NCBI GenBank assembly: GCA_031547305.1
Contig: JAVBSC010000026.1
Location: 1 to 38,201 of the forward strand
DNA: 38,201 nucleotides
Source: JAVBSC01 sp031547305
Lineage (GTDB): Bacteria; Desulfobacterota; Desulfovibrionia; Desulfovibrionales; Desulfovibrionaceae
Direction: 5' to 3'
The notes beneath the pieces were generated by a model. It did not search any database and was not told where the DNA came from. It saw only the letters and a list, made by a program, of their open reading frames with translations. This document shows positions 30,870 through 38,110 of this stretch, one piece after another. Made by a program: the position numbers and the translations under genes. Within the stretch, counting starts at the first letter, position 1; each line of letters starts with the position of its first letter.

Positions 30870-31772
30870 ATGTCTCCACAATCCGCCCGCCGCTTTCTGG
30901 AATCCGAGTTGGAAGAGTTGCCGGCCGGCCGGTGCCTTTTTCAGATCATCCCCACGCCCTGGGAAGCCAGCGTATCTTACGGCGGGGGCACCGCCGCCGG
31001 ACCCCAGGCCATTCTTGACGCCTCCAGCCAGCTTGAACTCTGGACCGGGCGGGGAAATCCGTCCCTGGCCGGCCTGCATACCTGGCCGGCGGTGGACTGC
31101 CGCGGCCCGGCCGAGAACGTGCTCCGGCGCATTGAGAAAGCCACGCAAAAAGCCCTGGCCTCTTCCAGGCGGTCCGTCCCGGTCCTGCTGGGGGGGGAAC
31201 ACTCCATAACCCTGGGCGCTCTGCGCGCCCTGCGCAAAACCCACGGCCGCTTCGGCATTCTGCACTTTGACGCCCATGCCGACCTGCGCCAGGAATACCA
31301 GGGCAACGTTTACAGCCATGCCTGCGTAATGCGCCGCGCTGTGGAAGACCTGGATCTGGCGCTTTTTCAGGTGGGCGTACGCTCCCTTTCCGAAGAAGAA
31401 GAGGTTTACCGCCGCCGCAAGAACATTCATCACCTGGACGCGCGACCATATTTTATGGCCGGCGGGCTGGCCGGCGTTTCCCGCCCCCTTCTGCCGGCCG
31501 ATTTTCCAAAACAACTGTTTATCAGTTTTGACATAGACGCCCTGGACTGCTCGCTCATGCCGGCCACCGGCACGCCGGAGCCCGGCGGCCTGGGCTTCTG
31601 GGAAGCTCTGGAGCTTGTGCGCCTGGGTCTGGCCGGCCGCGTGGCCATCGGCTTCGACGTGCCGGAACTGGCCCCCCTGCCCGGCCTGCACGCCGCGGAC
31701 TACACAGCAGCCCGGCTGGCTTACGAAATCATGGGAATTATCCTGGACAATAATGGTCCGAACGCTTCTTGA
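30870..31772 (+). CDS. speB: Agmatinase-like ureohydrolase
   Basis: Binuclear manganese hydrolase of the arginase/agmatinase family; agmatinase gives putrescine and urea. The 300-residue protein keeps all expected metal ligands: H111 in GGEHS, D134/H136/D138 in FDAHADL, and D221/D223 in FDIDALD. The N-terminal PTPWEASVSYGGGTAAGPQAIL and ATGTPEPGGL are typical of agmatinase rather than arginase. The loop after the last motif (ALDCSLMP) has Cys where the usual DPS/DPA would be. CAGGAAA lies upstream of the ATG. Other polyamine genes are not adjacent, so the substrate could also be another guanidino compound. Confidence 0.85.
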   Translation: MSPQSARRFLESELEELPAGRCLFQIIPTPWEASVSYGGGTAAGPQAILDASSQLELWTGRGNPSLAGLHTWPAVDCRGPAENVLRRIEKATQKALASSRRSVPVLLGGEHSITLGALRALRKTHGRFGILHFDAHADLRQEYQGNVYSHACVMRRAVEDLDLALFQVGVRSLSEEEEVYRRRKNIHHLDARPYFMAGGLAGVSRPLLPADFPKQLFISFDIDALDCSLMPATGTPEPGGLGFWEALELVRLGLAGRVAIGFDVPELAPLPGLHAADYTAARLAYEIMGIILDNNGPNAS

Positions 31773-31796
31773 CACTCATCTTTCTTGCTTTATTTT
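31769..31796 (+). promoter_or_regulatory. Predicted promoter of the hsp20 pair
   Basis: TTGACA (31769-31774, overlapping the ureohydrolase stop), 16 bases and TATTTT (31791-31796) precede the first hsp20 gene. The -35 reads CTTGACA, which also resembles the -35 of heat-shock sigma-32 promoters, but no matching CCCCAT-type -10 follows. A heat-shock role is expected from the genes, not proven by the motif. Confidence 0.4.
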
Positions 31797-31820
31797 GGGG
31801 GCATACAGGAGGCAACTGCA

Positions 31821-32231
31821 ATGGTCATCGATTTCAGCTCAATGTATGAAAACACACGGGACATGGAGCATTTTCTGGAAGAAATGTTCCGCGCCAGTCC
31901 TTTTGCAGCTCGTCGTCTGCCCTACCCGCAAGTGAACATTTTTGAAAACGCCGACAGTTACGTGGTCGACGTGAATATCCCGGGTGTGGACCCGAACGAG
32001 GTGGAACTGGTGCTGACCGCGCGCAACCTGGTCATAAAAGGCGAGCGTAAATCACCTGAGGGACGGTATTATCGCCAGGAACGCACCGCCGGGCATTTTC
32101 AGCGCGTCCTGACCCTTAACGTGCCGGTGGAACGCGACAAAGTCACGGCCAGAAGCGAAAACGGAATCCTGCGCATCCAACTGCCCAAGGCTGAAGCGGC
32201 CAAGCCGCGTAAAATAGCCATTACCGGCTGA
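31821..32231 (+). CDS. Small heat-shock protein, Hsp20 family (first of two)
   Basis: 136-residue alpha-crystallin-domain chaperone that holds unfolded proteins in a soluble state. The N-terminal arm (MVIDFSSMYENTRDMEHFLEEMF) is followed by the alpha-crystallin domain (PQVNIFENADSYVVDVNIPGVDPNEVELVLTARNLVIKGER). The conserved G-I-L box (ENGILRIQLPKAE) and a short tail ending IAITG with the I-x-I type motif complete it. The start is the ATG at 31821 with AGGAGG nine bases upstream; the frame opens at 31785 but without a site. It is followed after 30 bases by a second hsp20 gene, so the two probably form mixed oligomers. Confidence 0.93.
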   Translation: MVIDFSSMYENTRDMEHFLEEMFRASPFAARRLPYPQVNIFENADSYVVDVNIPGVDPNEVELVLTARNLVIKGERKSPEGRYYRQERTAGHFQRVLTLNVPVERDKVTARSENGILRIQLPKAEAAKPRKIAITG

Positions 32232-32261
32232 TTTCAAGAGCAGGTAAACAAGGAGAACGCC

Positions 32262-32621
32262 ATGGACAACACCCTGACAAAAATAGCCACGGTAACTCCG
32301 GCCACGGATATTCTGGAAATGGCCGACGGCTTTCACATAATTATGGATATGCCCGGCGTGGCCCAGAAAGACCTTTCCGTCAATCTGGAGGAAAACGAGC
32401 TGGCCATAAGGGGACACAGCTCCTATATGTGCGATTTGAACAAAAACGACGGGAGAGTGCATTCGGAATTCGACGTGGTCTCATATGAGCGTATTTTCAC
32501 TATCTCCGACATGGTGGACAGGGAAAACGTGACCGCCAACCTGAAGGACGGCGTTCTGCGCCTGTTCCTGCCCAAGGCTGAAGCCCTTAAGCCGCGCCGA
32601 ATCAACATTGCCCAGGGGTGA
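32262..32621 (+). CDS. Small heat-shock protein, Hsp20 family (second of two)
   Basis: 119-residue alpha-crystallin protein. Its N-terminal arm is shorter (MDNTLTKIATVTPATDILEM). The core is GFHIIMDMPGVAQKDLSVNLEENELAIRG, then SYERIFTISDMVDRENVTANLKDGVLRLFLPKAE with the conserved G-V-L, then a tail with INIA. AAGGAGA precedes the ATG. It is more diverged than its neighbour: the middle (SSYMCDLNKNDGRVHSEF) is acidic and holds a Cys. The two-gene arrangement is also known in Desulfovibrio, where both are induced by heat. Confidence 0.92.
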   Translation: MDNTLTKIATVTPATDILEMADGFHIIMDMPGVAQKDLSVNLEENELAIRGHSSYMCDLNKNDGRVHSEFDVVSYERIFTISDMVDRENVTANLKDGVLRLFLPKAEALKPRRINIAQG

Positions 32622-32633
32622 AGAATTAATACC

Positions 32634-32668
32634 GGAGCGGATTGACATTGAAAATGCTCATCCGCTCC
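32634..32668. repeat. Dispersed palindromic repeat, copy 2
   Basis: GGAGCGGATTGACATT (32634-32649) and AATGCTCATCCGCTCC (32653-32668) form a 16-bp stem with three mismatches and a 3-base loop. The sequence matches the repeat at 21904-21934 (GCGGATGAACATT…AATGTTCATCCGC) apart from a few bases, so both belong to one family. Confidence 0.6.
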
Positions 32669-32779
32669 AAGCTTGCGGCCCCCCCCTCAACGCCGGGGGA
32701 TGTAAAGGCACGCCTCCGGCCCTGCGGCAAGAATCCGGCCCTCGCGCCACGCGAATTATAAACTGTTTTACTCTGTTTT

Positions 32780-32817
32780 GCGCCCGCCGGAATATTTTTG
32801 TCCCTGGCGGGCGCTTT
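32780..32817 (+). terminator. Probable terminator of the hsp20 operon
   Basis: GCGCCCGCC (32780-32788) pairs with GGCGGGCGC (32806-32814) around a 17-base loop, followed by TTT. The stem is strong; the T-run is short. Confidence 0.55.
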
Positions 32818-32902
32818 ACGTCCTTAAACATATATAAAACTATAAATGATATAATACTTAATACGTATTAGTATATTAATGTACCGAAATCACTAAGGCT
32901 GC

Positions 32903-33120
32903 TTGTTATAGATAAAACGTTATATATAGTTTTTCCCGGCAGCTCCGAAACAGCAAAAAATATTTTTTTCACATTTAACGTTGAAAATTTGCGTTTTCCT
33001 ATTGACGACGCGGCAAGTTAAGGCTAGGGGCCTTTCATGGGGCCGCGTATTTTAGCATTTGTCTTGCTGAAGCTTTTTAGCGCGGATGAGTCATCATTCA
33101 TTTTGTGAGGTTTTTTTAGT
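32903..33120 (+). promoter_or_regulatory. Promoter and long leader of the RRM gene
   Basis: TTGTTA (32903-32908), 16 bases and TATAGT (32925-32930) form a good sigma70 promoter in strongly AT-rich DNA. Just upstream is a 12-base palindrome TAATACGTATTA. Transcription would leave a leader of about 185 nt before the RRM gene, as is usual for cold-induced RNA-binding proteins. The leader holds AT-rich stretches and the repeat GGGGCC…GGGGCC (33027-33044). TGAGG lies before the ATG. Confidence 0.45.
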
Positions 33121-33387
33121 ATGCCCAAGTCCATTTATGTCGGCAATCTGCCCTGGTCCGCTACGGAAGAAGAAGTGCAAACCCTGTTTGCCTCGCACGG
33201 CACCGTGCATTCCGTAAAACTCATCAGTGACCGTGAAACCGGCCGTGCCCGCGGATTCGGCTTTGTGGAAATGGATGACGCTGACGCCGCCAACGCTGTT
33301 CAGGCTCTGGACGGCACCAACTTTGGCGGACGGACCCTCAGGGTCAATGAAGCTCAGCCGAAAGCTCCGCGCCAACCCCGCTACTAA
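33121..33387 (+). CDS. RRM-type RNA-binding protein
   Basis: 88-residue protein consisting of one RNA-recognition motif. RNP2 is IYVGNL (residues 5-10) and RNP1 is RGFGFVEM (44-51). The C-terminal tail is short (EAQPKAPRQPRY). Such proteins in cyanobacteria and other bacteria are often cold-induced and bind single-stranded RNA as chaperones. Codon use matches that of well-expressed neighbours. It is monocistronic: its own promoter is upstream and a strong terminator lies 23 bases after the stop. Confidence 0.92.
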   Translation: MPKSIYVGNLPWSATEEEVQTLFASHGTVHSVKLISDRETGRARGFGFVEMDDADAANAVQALDGTNFGGRTLRVNEAQPKAPRQPRY

Positions 33388-33409
33388 CCTGCCACGTTGC
33401 GGAAATATA

Positions 33410-33438
33410 ACACCCCGGCCCGCGCCGGGGTGTTTTTT
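33410..33438 (+). terminator. Intrinsic terminator of the RRM gene
   Basis: ACACCCCGGC-ccgc-GCCGGGGTGT is a perfect 10-bp stem followed directly by a run of six T. Confidence 0.93.
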
Positions 33439-33717
33439 ATGTCCGCAGGCCCGCGCCAATAGCGCGGATTAACTTTAAGACGCTCGCTCCGACGTTTGAC
33501 GGCGAAACAAGTGCCGCCTATGTCTGCGCGGCGGCCGGGCATTTTAAAATCAAATGCCCTAAAAAGCACCACCCACGGCGGAACGGCTGATGATTGCCCG
33601 CGGCCGCCGGCCGGCGCCTTGCCGGCATATTATCGGCACGCTCTTCTGAAAAAAGCAGGCTTTGGGCTTGCTGTATTTTTTTTTGCCGCGTAGTATTTGG
33701 GAGGCAACGGAGGGAAT
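33439..33717. other. Gap with a small hairpin before the lipoprotein gene
   Basis: No gene is supported. GGGCATTT-taaaatc-AAATGCCC (33537-33559) is an 8-bp hairpin followed by TAAAAAG. A 65-codon frame (33496-33693) crosses it without a ribosome site. The last part holds a T-run (TATTTTTTTTT, 33673-33683) of unknown role. Confidence 0.3.
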
Positions 33718-34188
33718 ATGCGCAATAATGTACAAAAACTTATCACCCTGGCTCTTTTGACCGCGCTGGCTCTCAGCCTTGCGGCCTGCGCCTCCAAAGG
33801 CGGCAACGTTTACAGCTCCAGCGAAGAGCGCCGCGTCCAGACCGTGCAGTACGGCGTGGTGGCGGACGTGCGCACCGTGCAGGTGGACGACGAGGCCTCC
33901 GGCGTCGGGGCTGTCCTGGGCGGCGTGGCCGGCGGAGTCATCGGCAACTTGTTCGGCAGCGGCTCCGGCCGCACCATGGCCACCATAGGCGGCGCGGCGG
34001 CCGGCGCCATTGGCGGCTACGCGGGTGAACGTGCCTTGCGCCGCCATGAGGCCCTGGAAATAACCGTGCTTCTGGACGACGGACGGCAGATCATCGTGGT
34101 TCAGGACGCGGATGACTACTACAACAACGGAGACCGCGTGCGCGTGGTTTACGGCGCAAACGGCGCGGCCAGAATCCAGCACCAGTAA
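33718..34188 (+). CDS. Glycine-zipper outer-membrane lipoprotein (SlyB/Pcp-like)
   Basis: 156-residue lipoprotein. The signal peptide (MRNNVQKLITLALLTALALS) ends in a lipobox LAAC, and the mature N-terminal Cys is followed by Ala-Ser, which favours the outer membrane. The middle is a double glycine zipper (GVGAVLGGVAGGVIGNLFG…TIGGAAAGAIGGYAGERAL) like the SlyB/PcP family. The C-terminal part (ITVLLDDGRQIIVVQDADDYYNNGDRVRVVY) is a small beta domain typical of these proteins. GGAGGGA before the ATG at 33718 decides the start over the in-frame upstream ATG at 33697. Its likely role is outer-membrane stability. Confidence 0.88.
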   Translation: MRNNVQKLITLALLTALALSLAACASKGGNVYSSSEERRVQTVQYGVVADVRTVQVDDEASGVGAVLGGVAGGVIGNLFGSGSGRTMATIGGAAAGAIGGYAGERALRRHEALEITVLLDDGRQIIVVQDADDYYNNGDRVRVVYGANGAARIQHQ

Positions 34189-34224
34189 TCCACTATCATC
34201 AATAACAATATTCTTGGAGTTATC

Positions 34225-34776
34225 ATGCTCAAGGCGAATGAAGCCACGCTTTATAGCGGCGGCGCGGCGGGAACGGAAGCGGAATTTGGAACGCGCGCGG
34301 AATCTTGCGGCCTGCAACAGGTCAATTACAGTTTTGAAGGCCACCAGCCCATGCACACCAAGGGGCTGCGCATTCTGACCAACGAGGAACTCGCCCTCAA
34401 GGACGTCAGCCTGACCTACGTTTCCAAGCTCATGCACCGCCAGTTCACCAGCGCGCCACTGTTCCGCAAGGTTTTGCAGTCCATTTGCTGGCAGGTCAGC
34501 AGCGGGCACGAAATTTTTGTGGTGGGCGACATTCTTGAGGACGGCACCGTAAAAGGCGGCACCGGCTGGGGCGCGGAATTCGCCAAAATCTGCAACAAGC
34601 CCCTGTTTGTCTTTGATCAGAAAAAAAACGCCTGGTTTGCCTGGAATAAGGATAACTGGGAAAAAGCCGACCAGCCCAGGATTACCGAACGCAGCTTCAC
34701 AGCCACGGGAACCCGCTTTCTGGAGGACAACGGGCGCAAGGCTATTGCGGACCTGTTCGCCCGATCGTTCAGCTAG
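34225..34776 (+). CDS. Predicted nucleotide-binding protein, SLOG-like
   Basis: 183 residues. The protein has a possible nucleotide-binding N-terminus (LYSGGAAGTEAEFG, residues 9-22) and a second glycine segment (VKGGTGWGAEFAKICNKPLFVFDQKKNAWFAWN) in the C-terminal half. This pair of motifs is what is seen in SLOG/DprA-like Rossmannoid proteins, which bind nucleotides or nucleotide-derived ligands. Related proteins also occur in phages and Bacteroidetes. There is no catalytic residue to read. The start has TTGGAG nine bases upstream. It is followed at once by the rarD-like gene (1 base after the stop). Confidence 0.6.
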   Translation: MLKANEATLYSGGAAGTEAEFGTRAESCGLQQVNYSFEGHQPMHTKGLRILTNEELALKDVSLTYVSKLMHRQFTSAPLFRKVLQSICWQVSSGHEIFVVGDILEDGTVKGGTGWGAEFAKICNKPLFVFDQKKNAWFAWNKDNWEKADQPRITERSFTATGTRFLEDNGRKAIADLFARSFS

Positions 34777-34777
34777 C

Positions 34778-35668
34778 GTGGACAGCCGGAGCGCCAGAGG
34801 ACTCTGGAGCGCTGTGGCGGCCTTCGGCATGTGGGGCGTCTTGCCCTTGTACTGGAGGCTGCTGCAGCCTGTTTCCTCAATGGAAGTGCTGTTGCACCGC
34901 ATAGCCTGGTCCTTCATCTTTGTGCTGCCTCTGGCCCTGTTCAGCGGCCGCCTGGGCGAAGCGTTGCGGGCCATGCGGGTGCGACGCAACGCCATGACCC
35001 TGCTGGTCTCCAGCTGCATTCTGGCCTGCAACTGGCTGCTGTACATCTGGGCGGTCAATAACGACTATGTGCTGGAAGCCAGCCTGGGCTATTATATGAC
35101 GCCCCTCTTCAACGTGGGCATGGGGCGGATATTTTTTAAGGACCAACTCAGCCGCCGGCAATGGCTGGCCATTCTCCTGGCCTTTTGCGGAGTGGCCGTA
35201 CAGGTGGTCGCCCTGGGCAGATTCCCGGTCATTGCCCTTGGCCTTGGCCTGTCTTTCGCCACTTACGGCCTTTTGCGCAAGATAGTTCCCGTGGAATCTT
35301 TGCCCGCCCTGCTTCTGGAAACCGCCATGCTTTTCCCGTTCGTGCTGGCCGCCCTTATGGCCATGCACCTGAGCGGGCAGGGCGTTTTCGGACGCGGCAA
35401 CTGGGAGCAGGATTTTACACTCGCCTTTTCCGGCATCATCACTTCCATTCCATTGATCCTTTTCGTCCAGGCTGCCCGTAACCTGCGCCTCAGCAGTCTG
35501 GGCCTGTTGCAATACCTCTCCCCCACCCTGACTTTTCTGGTAGGCATCTTTGTTTTGCACGAGACCTTCACCTCAGGGCACCTGATGAGTTTCGGCCTGA
35601 TCTGGGCGGCCCTGCTCATTTACAGCCTGGACAGCCTGAACGTCCACCGCAGGCTAACCCGTAACTAG
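34778..35668 (+). CDS. rarD: RarD-type EamA-fold transporter
   Basis: 296-residue membrane protein with about ten helices, matching RarD. Family landmarks are AFGMWGVLPLYWRLL, LLHRIAWSF, SCILACNWLLYIWAVNNDYVLEASLGYYMTPLFNVGMGRIFF and SLGLLQYLSPTLTFLVGIFVLHE. E. coli RarD was linked to chloramphenicol sensitivity; the substrate is not known. The GTG at 34778 gives the family length exactly; the in-frame codons further upstream lie inside the preceding gene. There is no ribosome site, so expression probably depends on coupling to the SLOG-like gene. Confidence 0.85.
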   Translation: MDSRSARGLWSAVAAFGMWGVLPLYWRLLQPVSSMEVLLHRIAWSFIFVLPLALFSGRLGEALRAMRVRRNAMTLLVSSCILACNWLLYIWAVNNDYVLEASLGYYMTPLFNVGMGRIFFKDQLSRRQWLAILLAFCGVAVQVVALGRFPVIALGLGLSFATYGLLRKIVPVESLPALLLETAMLFPFVLAALMAMHLSGQGVFGRGNWEQDFTLAFSGIITSIPLILFVQAARNLRLSSLGLLQYLSPTLTFLVGIFVLHETFTSGHLMSFGLIWAALLIYSLDSLNVHRRLTRN

Positions 35669-35680
35669 ACGGTATTTTTT

Positions 35681-36595
35681 GTGTTCAGCTCTTATTTCGG
35701 CGAAACCATCGCCATACTTACCGCTCTTGTCTGGGCCATATCCTGCCAGGCCAACTCCATGACCGCCCGGGCCGTTGGCGTGGGCCCCCTTACCCTGCTG
35801 CGCCTGCCCGTGAGCACTGTGCTGCTCGGCTCCCTGTGCCTGATTACCGGGGCGCGAATCACCTTTGCGCCGGACGCCATGCTGCTCCTGGCCATTTCCG
35901 GCGTGATGGGCGTCTCTTTGTGCGACCCCTTGTTCTACATAGCGGCCATACGCATCGGGCCGCGCCTGGCCCTGCTTGTGCAGTCGCTTTCCGCCTGCAT
36001 TACCGCCCTGCTTGGCGCGCTGTTTCTGAACGAGTTCATCGGCCCGCGCGGCTGGCTTGGCATACTTGTCGCCACGGCCGGGGTGACTTTCGCTGTCACG
36101 GACGGCCGGAACATCTTCAGCGTGCCAGGACGCGGCGTGATCAGCAAAAAAGAGCTGTGGATCGGCGTGCTTCTGTCTTTTCTTTCCGCCGTGGCCCTGG
36201 CTCTGGGCTTTATCTTCACCAAGCAGGCCCTGCGCGTGGCCGAAATCAACACAATCTGGGCCACCCTGACGCGCCTGTTCATCGGCGGCGCGCTGCTTTG
36301 GATCTTTGGCCTGCCCAGAGGCTGGGTGGGCGAACTCATCACCCACATCACCCGCAAAAAAGATCTGCCTTGGCGCATCGCCATGATCGGACTGGTCATA
36401 GGCGCCATCGGCACCTGGTTCTCCGTGGTGGCGGTCAAACATACGGAAACCGGCGTGGCCGCCACCCTGATCGGCCTGGAACCCATCATGATCATCCCCA
36501 TCGCCACCGCCGTTGAAAAACGCATGCCCGGCCTGCGCGGCATACTGGGCGCCGGCCTGGCCTTTATCGGCACAGCTTTGCTGCTGCTACGGTGA
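35681..36595 (+). CDS. EamA/DMT-family transporter
   Basis: 304-residue membrane protein with about ten helices and two EamA repeats. The first (AILTALVWAISCQANSMTARAV…PLTLLRLPVS) and the second (IGVLLSFLSAVALALGFIFTKQAL…IWATLTRLFIGG) have the typical duplicated layout. It ends with VEKRMPGLRGILGAGLAFIGTALLLL. It is not of the RarD type and its substrate is unknown; drug/metabolite or amino-acid efflux is common in the family. The start is a GTG at 35681, twelve bases after the RarD-like gene, with TTTTTT instead of a ribosome site, which suggests coupled expression. Confidence 0.82.
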   Translation: MFSSYFGETIAILTALVWAISCQANSMTARAVGVGPLTLLRLPVSTVLLGSLCLITGARITFAPDAMLLLAISGVMGVSLCDPLFYIAAIRIGPRLALLVQSLSACITALLGALFLNEFIGPRGWLGILVATAGVTFAVTDGRNIFSVPGRGVISKKELWIGVLLSFLSAVALALGFIFTKQALRVAEINTIWATLTRLFIGGALLWIFGLPRGWVGELITHITRKKDLPWRIAMIGLVIGAIGTWFSVVAVKHTETGVAATLIGLEPIMIIPIATAVEKRMPGLRGILGAGLAFIGTALLLLR

Positions 36596-36713
36596 GTGTT
36601 TGTTGCCATGGCGACATTCCAATTCAACGACTTGCGCTATAGAGAAAAAACGAATATCGCCAATGGGGAACCAGGCAGGCGCCGGTTCCCCGAAAACACA
36701 TCACGGAGGCCAA

Positions 36714-37022
36714 ATGTTCACCCAACTTGACGACAGCAACTACAAATCAACCCTGCCCGGAATAGAAGGCGGCATCGTCCTATTCTTCAAAAAACTCTGC
36801 CCACACTGCAAAAATATCGAAAAAATGCTGGAAAAATTCTCCAATATCGTCACTGGACTCAGTTTCTATTCCATTGACAGCGAAGAAAACCCAGACGCCA
36901 TGCAAGGCTGCGAAGTCGAACGCGTCCCAACCATACTGGTCGTCAAAAAAGGCCGGATCGTCGCCCGTAAAACCGGCCTCCTCAACCCCCGCGAAATGGC
37001 CGAACTTTACAATAACGCTTAG
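36714..37022 (+). CDS. Thioredoxin-like protein with CPHC active site
   Basis: 102-residue thioredoxin-fold protein. The active site is C29-P30-H31-C32 (FFKKLCPHCKNIEKML), where classical thioredoxin has WCGPC and DsbA has CPHC. The preceding Trp is replaced by Leu. The cis-proline region is RVPTILVVKKGRIVARKTG. The CPHC centre usually raises the redox potential, so the protein may reduce or isomerise special targets. CGGAGG precedes the ATG at 36714. It is followed after 17 bases by a thioredoxin-reductase-like gene, so the two are a pair. D. vulgaris also has a second thioredoxin/thioredoxin-reductase pair beside the classical one. Confidence 0.88.
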   Translation: MFTQLDDSNYKSTLPGIEGGIVLFFKKLCPHCKNIEKMLEKFSNIVTGLSFYSIDSEENPDAMQGCEVERVPTILVVKKGRIVARKTGLLNPREMAELYNNA

Positions 37023-37039
37023 GCTTGGCCGGAGCATTC

Positions 37040-37978
37040 ATGAAAGAAGAAAAAAACTTCGACGTCGTCATAATAGGCGGCGGCATCGCCGCCATGACCG
37101 CGGCCATATACGGCGGGCGGGCCAATTTGCGTTGCGCCGTTCTGGAAAGCAACATCACCGGCGGCCTGGTCAACTCCACCTACACTGTGGAAAACTTTCC
37201 CTCCTGGATTGAAATCCACGGCATGGAACTTATGGAAAAAGTCCGCGCTCAGGTGGATCATCTGGGCGTATTTGTTGAGGAAGTCTGCTCCATAGAAAAT
37301 CTTGACCTGGCCGGCGAAGTCAAACACATCGAAACCGACGAAGCCGTATTCTCGGCCGGCGCGGTCATCCTGGCCACGGGACGCAAGCCGGTCCCCCTGC
37401 CCTCCCCGGCCGGCGACAAAGAATGCGAACAGGTCCACTACTGTTCCATCTGCGACGGCACGGCCTACAAGGGCAAGCGCATACTGGTGCTGGGCGGCGG
37501 CAACTCCGCCTTTGACGAAAGCCTGTATTTGATGAAGCTGGGCATCGCCCACATCACCCTGATCGAAATCATGGATCGCTTTTTCGCCGCGCAAATTGCC
37601 CAGGATCAACTGCGCGCCCACGGCGATAGCGTGGATCTGCGCACCTGCAGCCAGGCCGTGGACCTGAACATCGAAAACGGCAAGCTCAAAAGCGTGGTTA
37701 TTGAAAACGTCGCCGCAAAAACCAGAGACACCGTGCCCGTGGACGGCATCTTTGTCTTTTTGGGCCAGAAACCTAATACGGACATATTCAACGGCCTGAT
37801 CGAACTGGACAAGCAGGGCTATATTCCGGCTGATGCGGAAATGCGTACCTCACTGCCCGGCGTGTTCAGCGCCGGCGACGTGAACCGGAAAACCTACCGC
37901 CAGATCACTACGGCCATGGCCGACGGCACCATCGCCATGCTCAATGCGGAACGCTATTTACGGACGTTGAAGAAATAG
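37040..37978 (+). CDS. Thioredoxin-reductase-like flavoprotein, probably NADH-dependent
   Basis: 312-residue low-molecular-weight thioredoxin reductase. An FAD motif (VVIIGGGIAAMTAAIYGGRANL) is at the N-terminus. The redox-active C135-S-I-C138 (YCSICDGTAYKG) replaces the usual CATCDG, and the second nucleotide motif GGGNSAFDES is near 152-161. The closing FAD motif is GVFSAGDVN. In NADPH enzymes the strand after the second motif ends in HRRxxxR, whose arginines hold the 2'-phosphate. Here it reads LIEIMDRFFA, with Glu first. This suggests NADH instead (inference). The ATG at 37040 has GGAGC upstream and is preferred to a TTG at 37025. It reduces, in all likelihood, the adjacent CPHC thioredoxin. 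Confidence 0.87.
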   Translation: MKEEKNFDVVIIGGGIAAMTAAIYGGRANLRCAVLESNITGGLVNSTYTVENFPSWIEIHGMELMEKVRAQVDHLGVFVEEVCSIENLDLAGEVKHIETDEAVFSAGAVILATGRKPVPLPSPAGDKECEQVHYCSICDGTAYKGKRILVLGGGNSAFDESLYLMKLGIAHITLIEIMDRFFAAQIAQDQLRAHGDSVDLRTCSQAVDLNIENGKLKSVVIENVAAKTRDTVPVDGIFVFLGQKPNTDIFNGLIELDKQGYIPADAEMRTSLPGVFSAGDVNRKTYRQITTAMADGTIAMLNAERYLRTLKK

Positions 37979-37990
37979 GAAAATGAAGAT

Positions 37991-38016
37991 GGATCCTTCG
38001 CTGCGCTCAGGATGAC
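37991..38016. repeat. Short interspersed repeat near the window end
   Basis: GGATCCTTCGCTGCGCTCAG plus GATGAC resembles an intergenic repeat seen in many bacteria (ATCCTTCGCT…AGGATGAC). ATCCT and AGGAT (37993-37997 and 38009-38013) pair. It lies 12 bases after the reductase stop. Wide occurrence is recalled, not checked. Confidence 0.45.
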
Positions 38017-38040
38017 GGGCTGCTGATTCATTCGATTGCC

Positions 38041-38082
38041 AAGGCCGCGCTTTCCCGCAGAACGGAAAAGCGCGGCCTTTTA
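38041..38082 (+). terminator. Terminator of the thioredoxin pair
   Basis: AAGGCCGCGCTTT (38041-38053) pairs perfectly with AAAGCGCGGCCTT (38067-38079), followed by TTAATAAT. The stem is 13 bp and T-rich on the exit side. Confidence 0.85.
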
Positions 38083-38110
38083 ATAATCAACCCCATAATG
38101 GGGATAAAGA

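Noticed and set aside
31769..31797. Sigma-32 heat-shock promoter before hsp20
   Set aside because: The -35 CTTGACA fits loosely but no CCCCAT-type -10 is present; kept only as a generic promoter.
33496..33693. 65-codon + strand frame before the lipoprotein gene
   Set aside because: It crosses a hairpin and lacks a ribosome site; the translation has no recognisable features.
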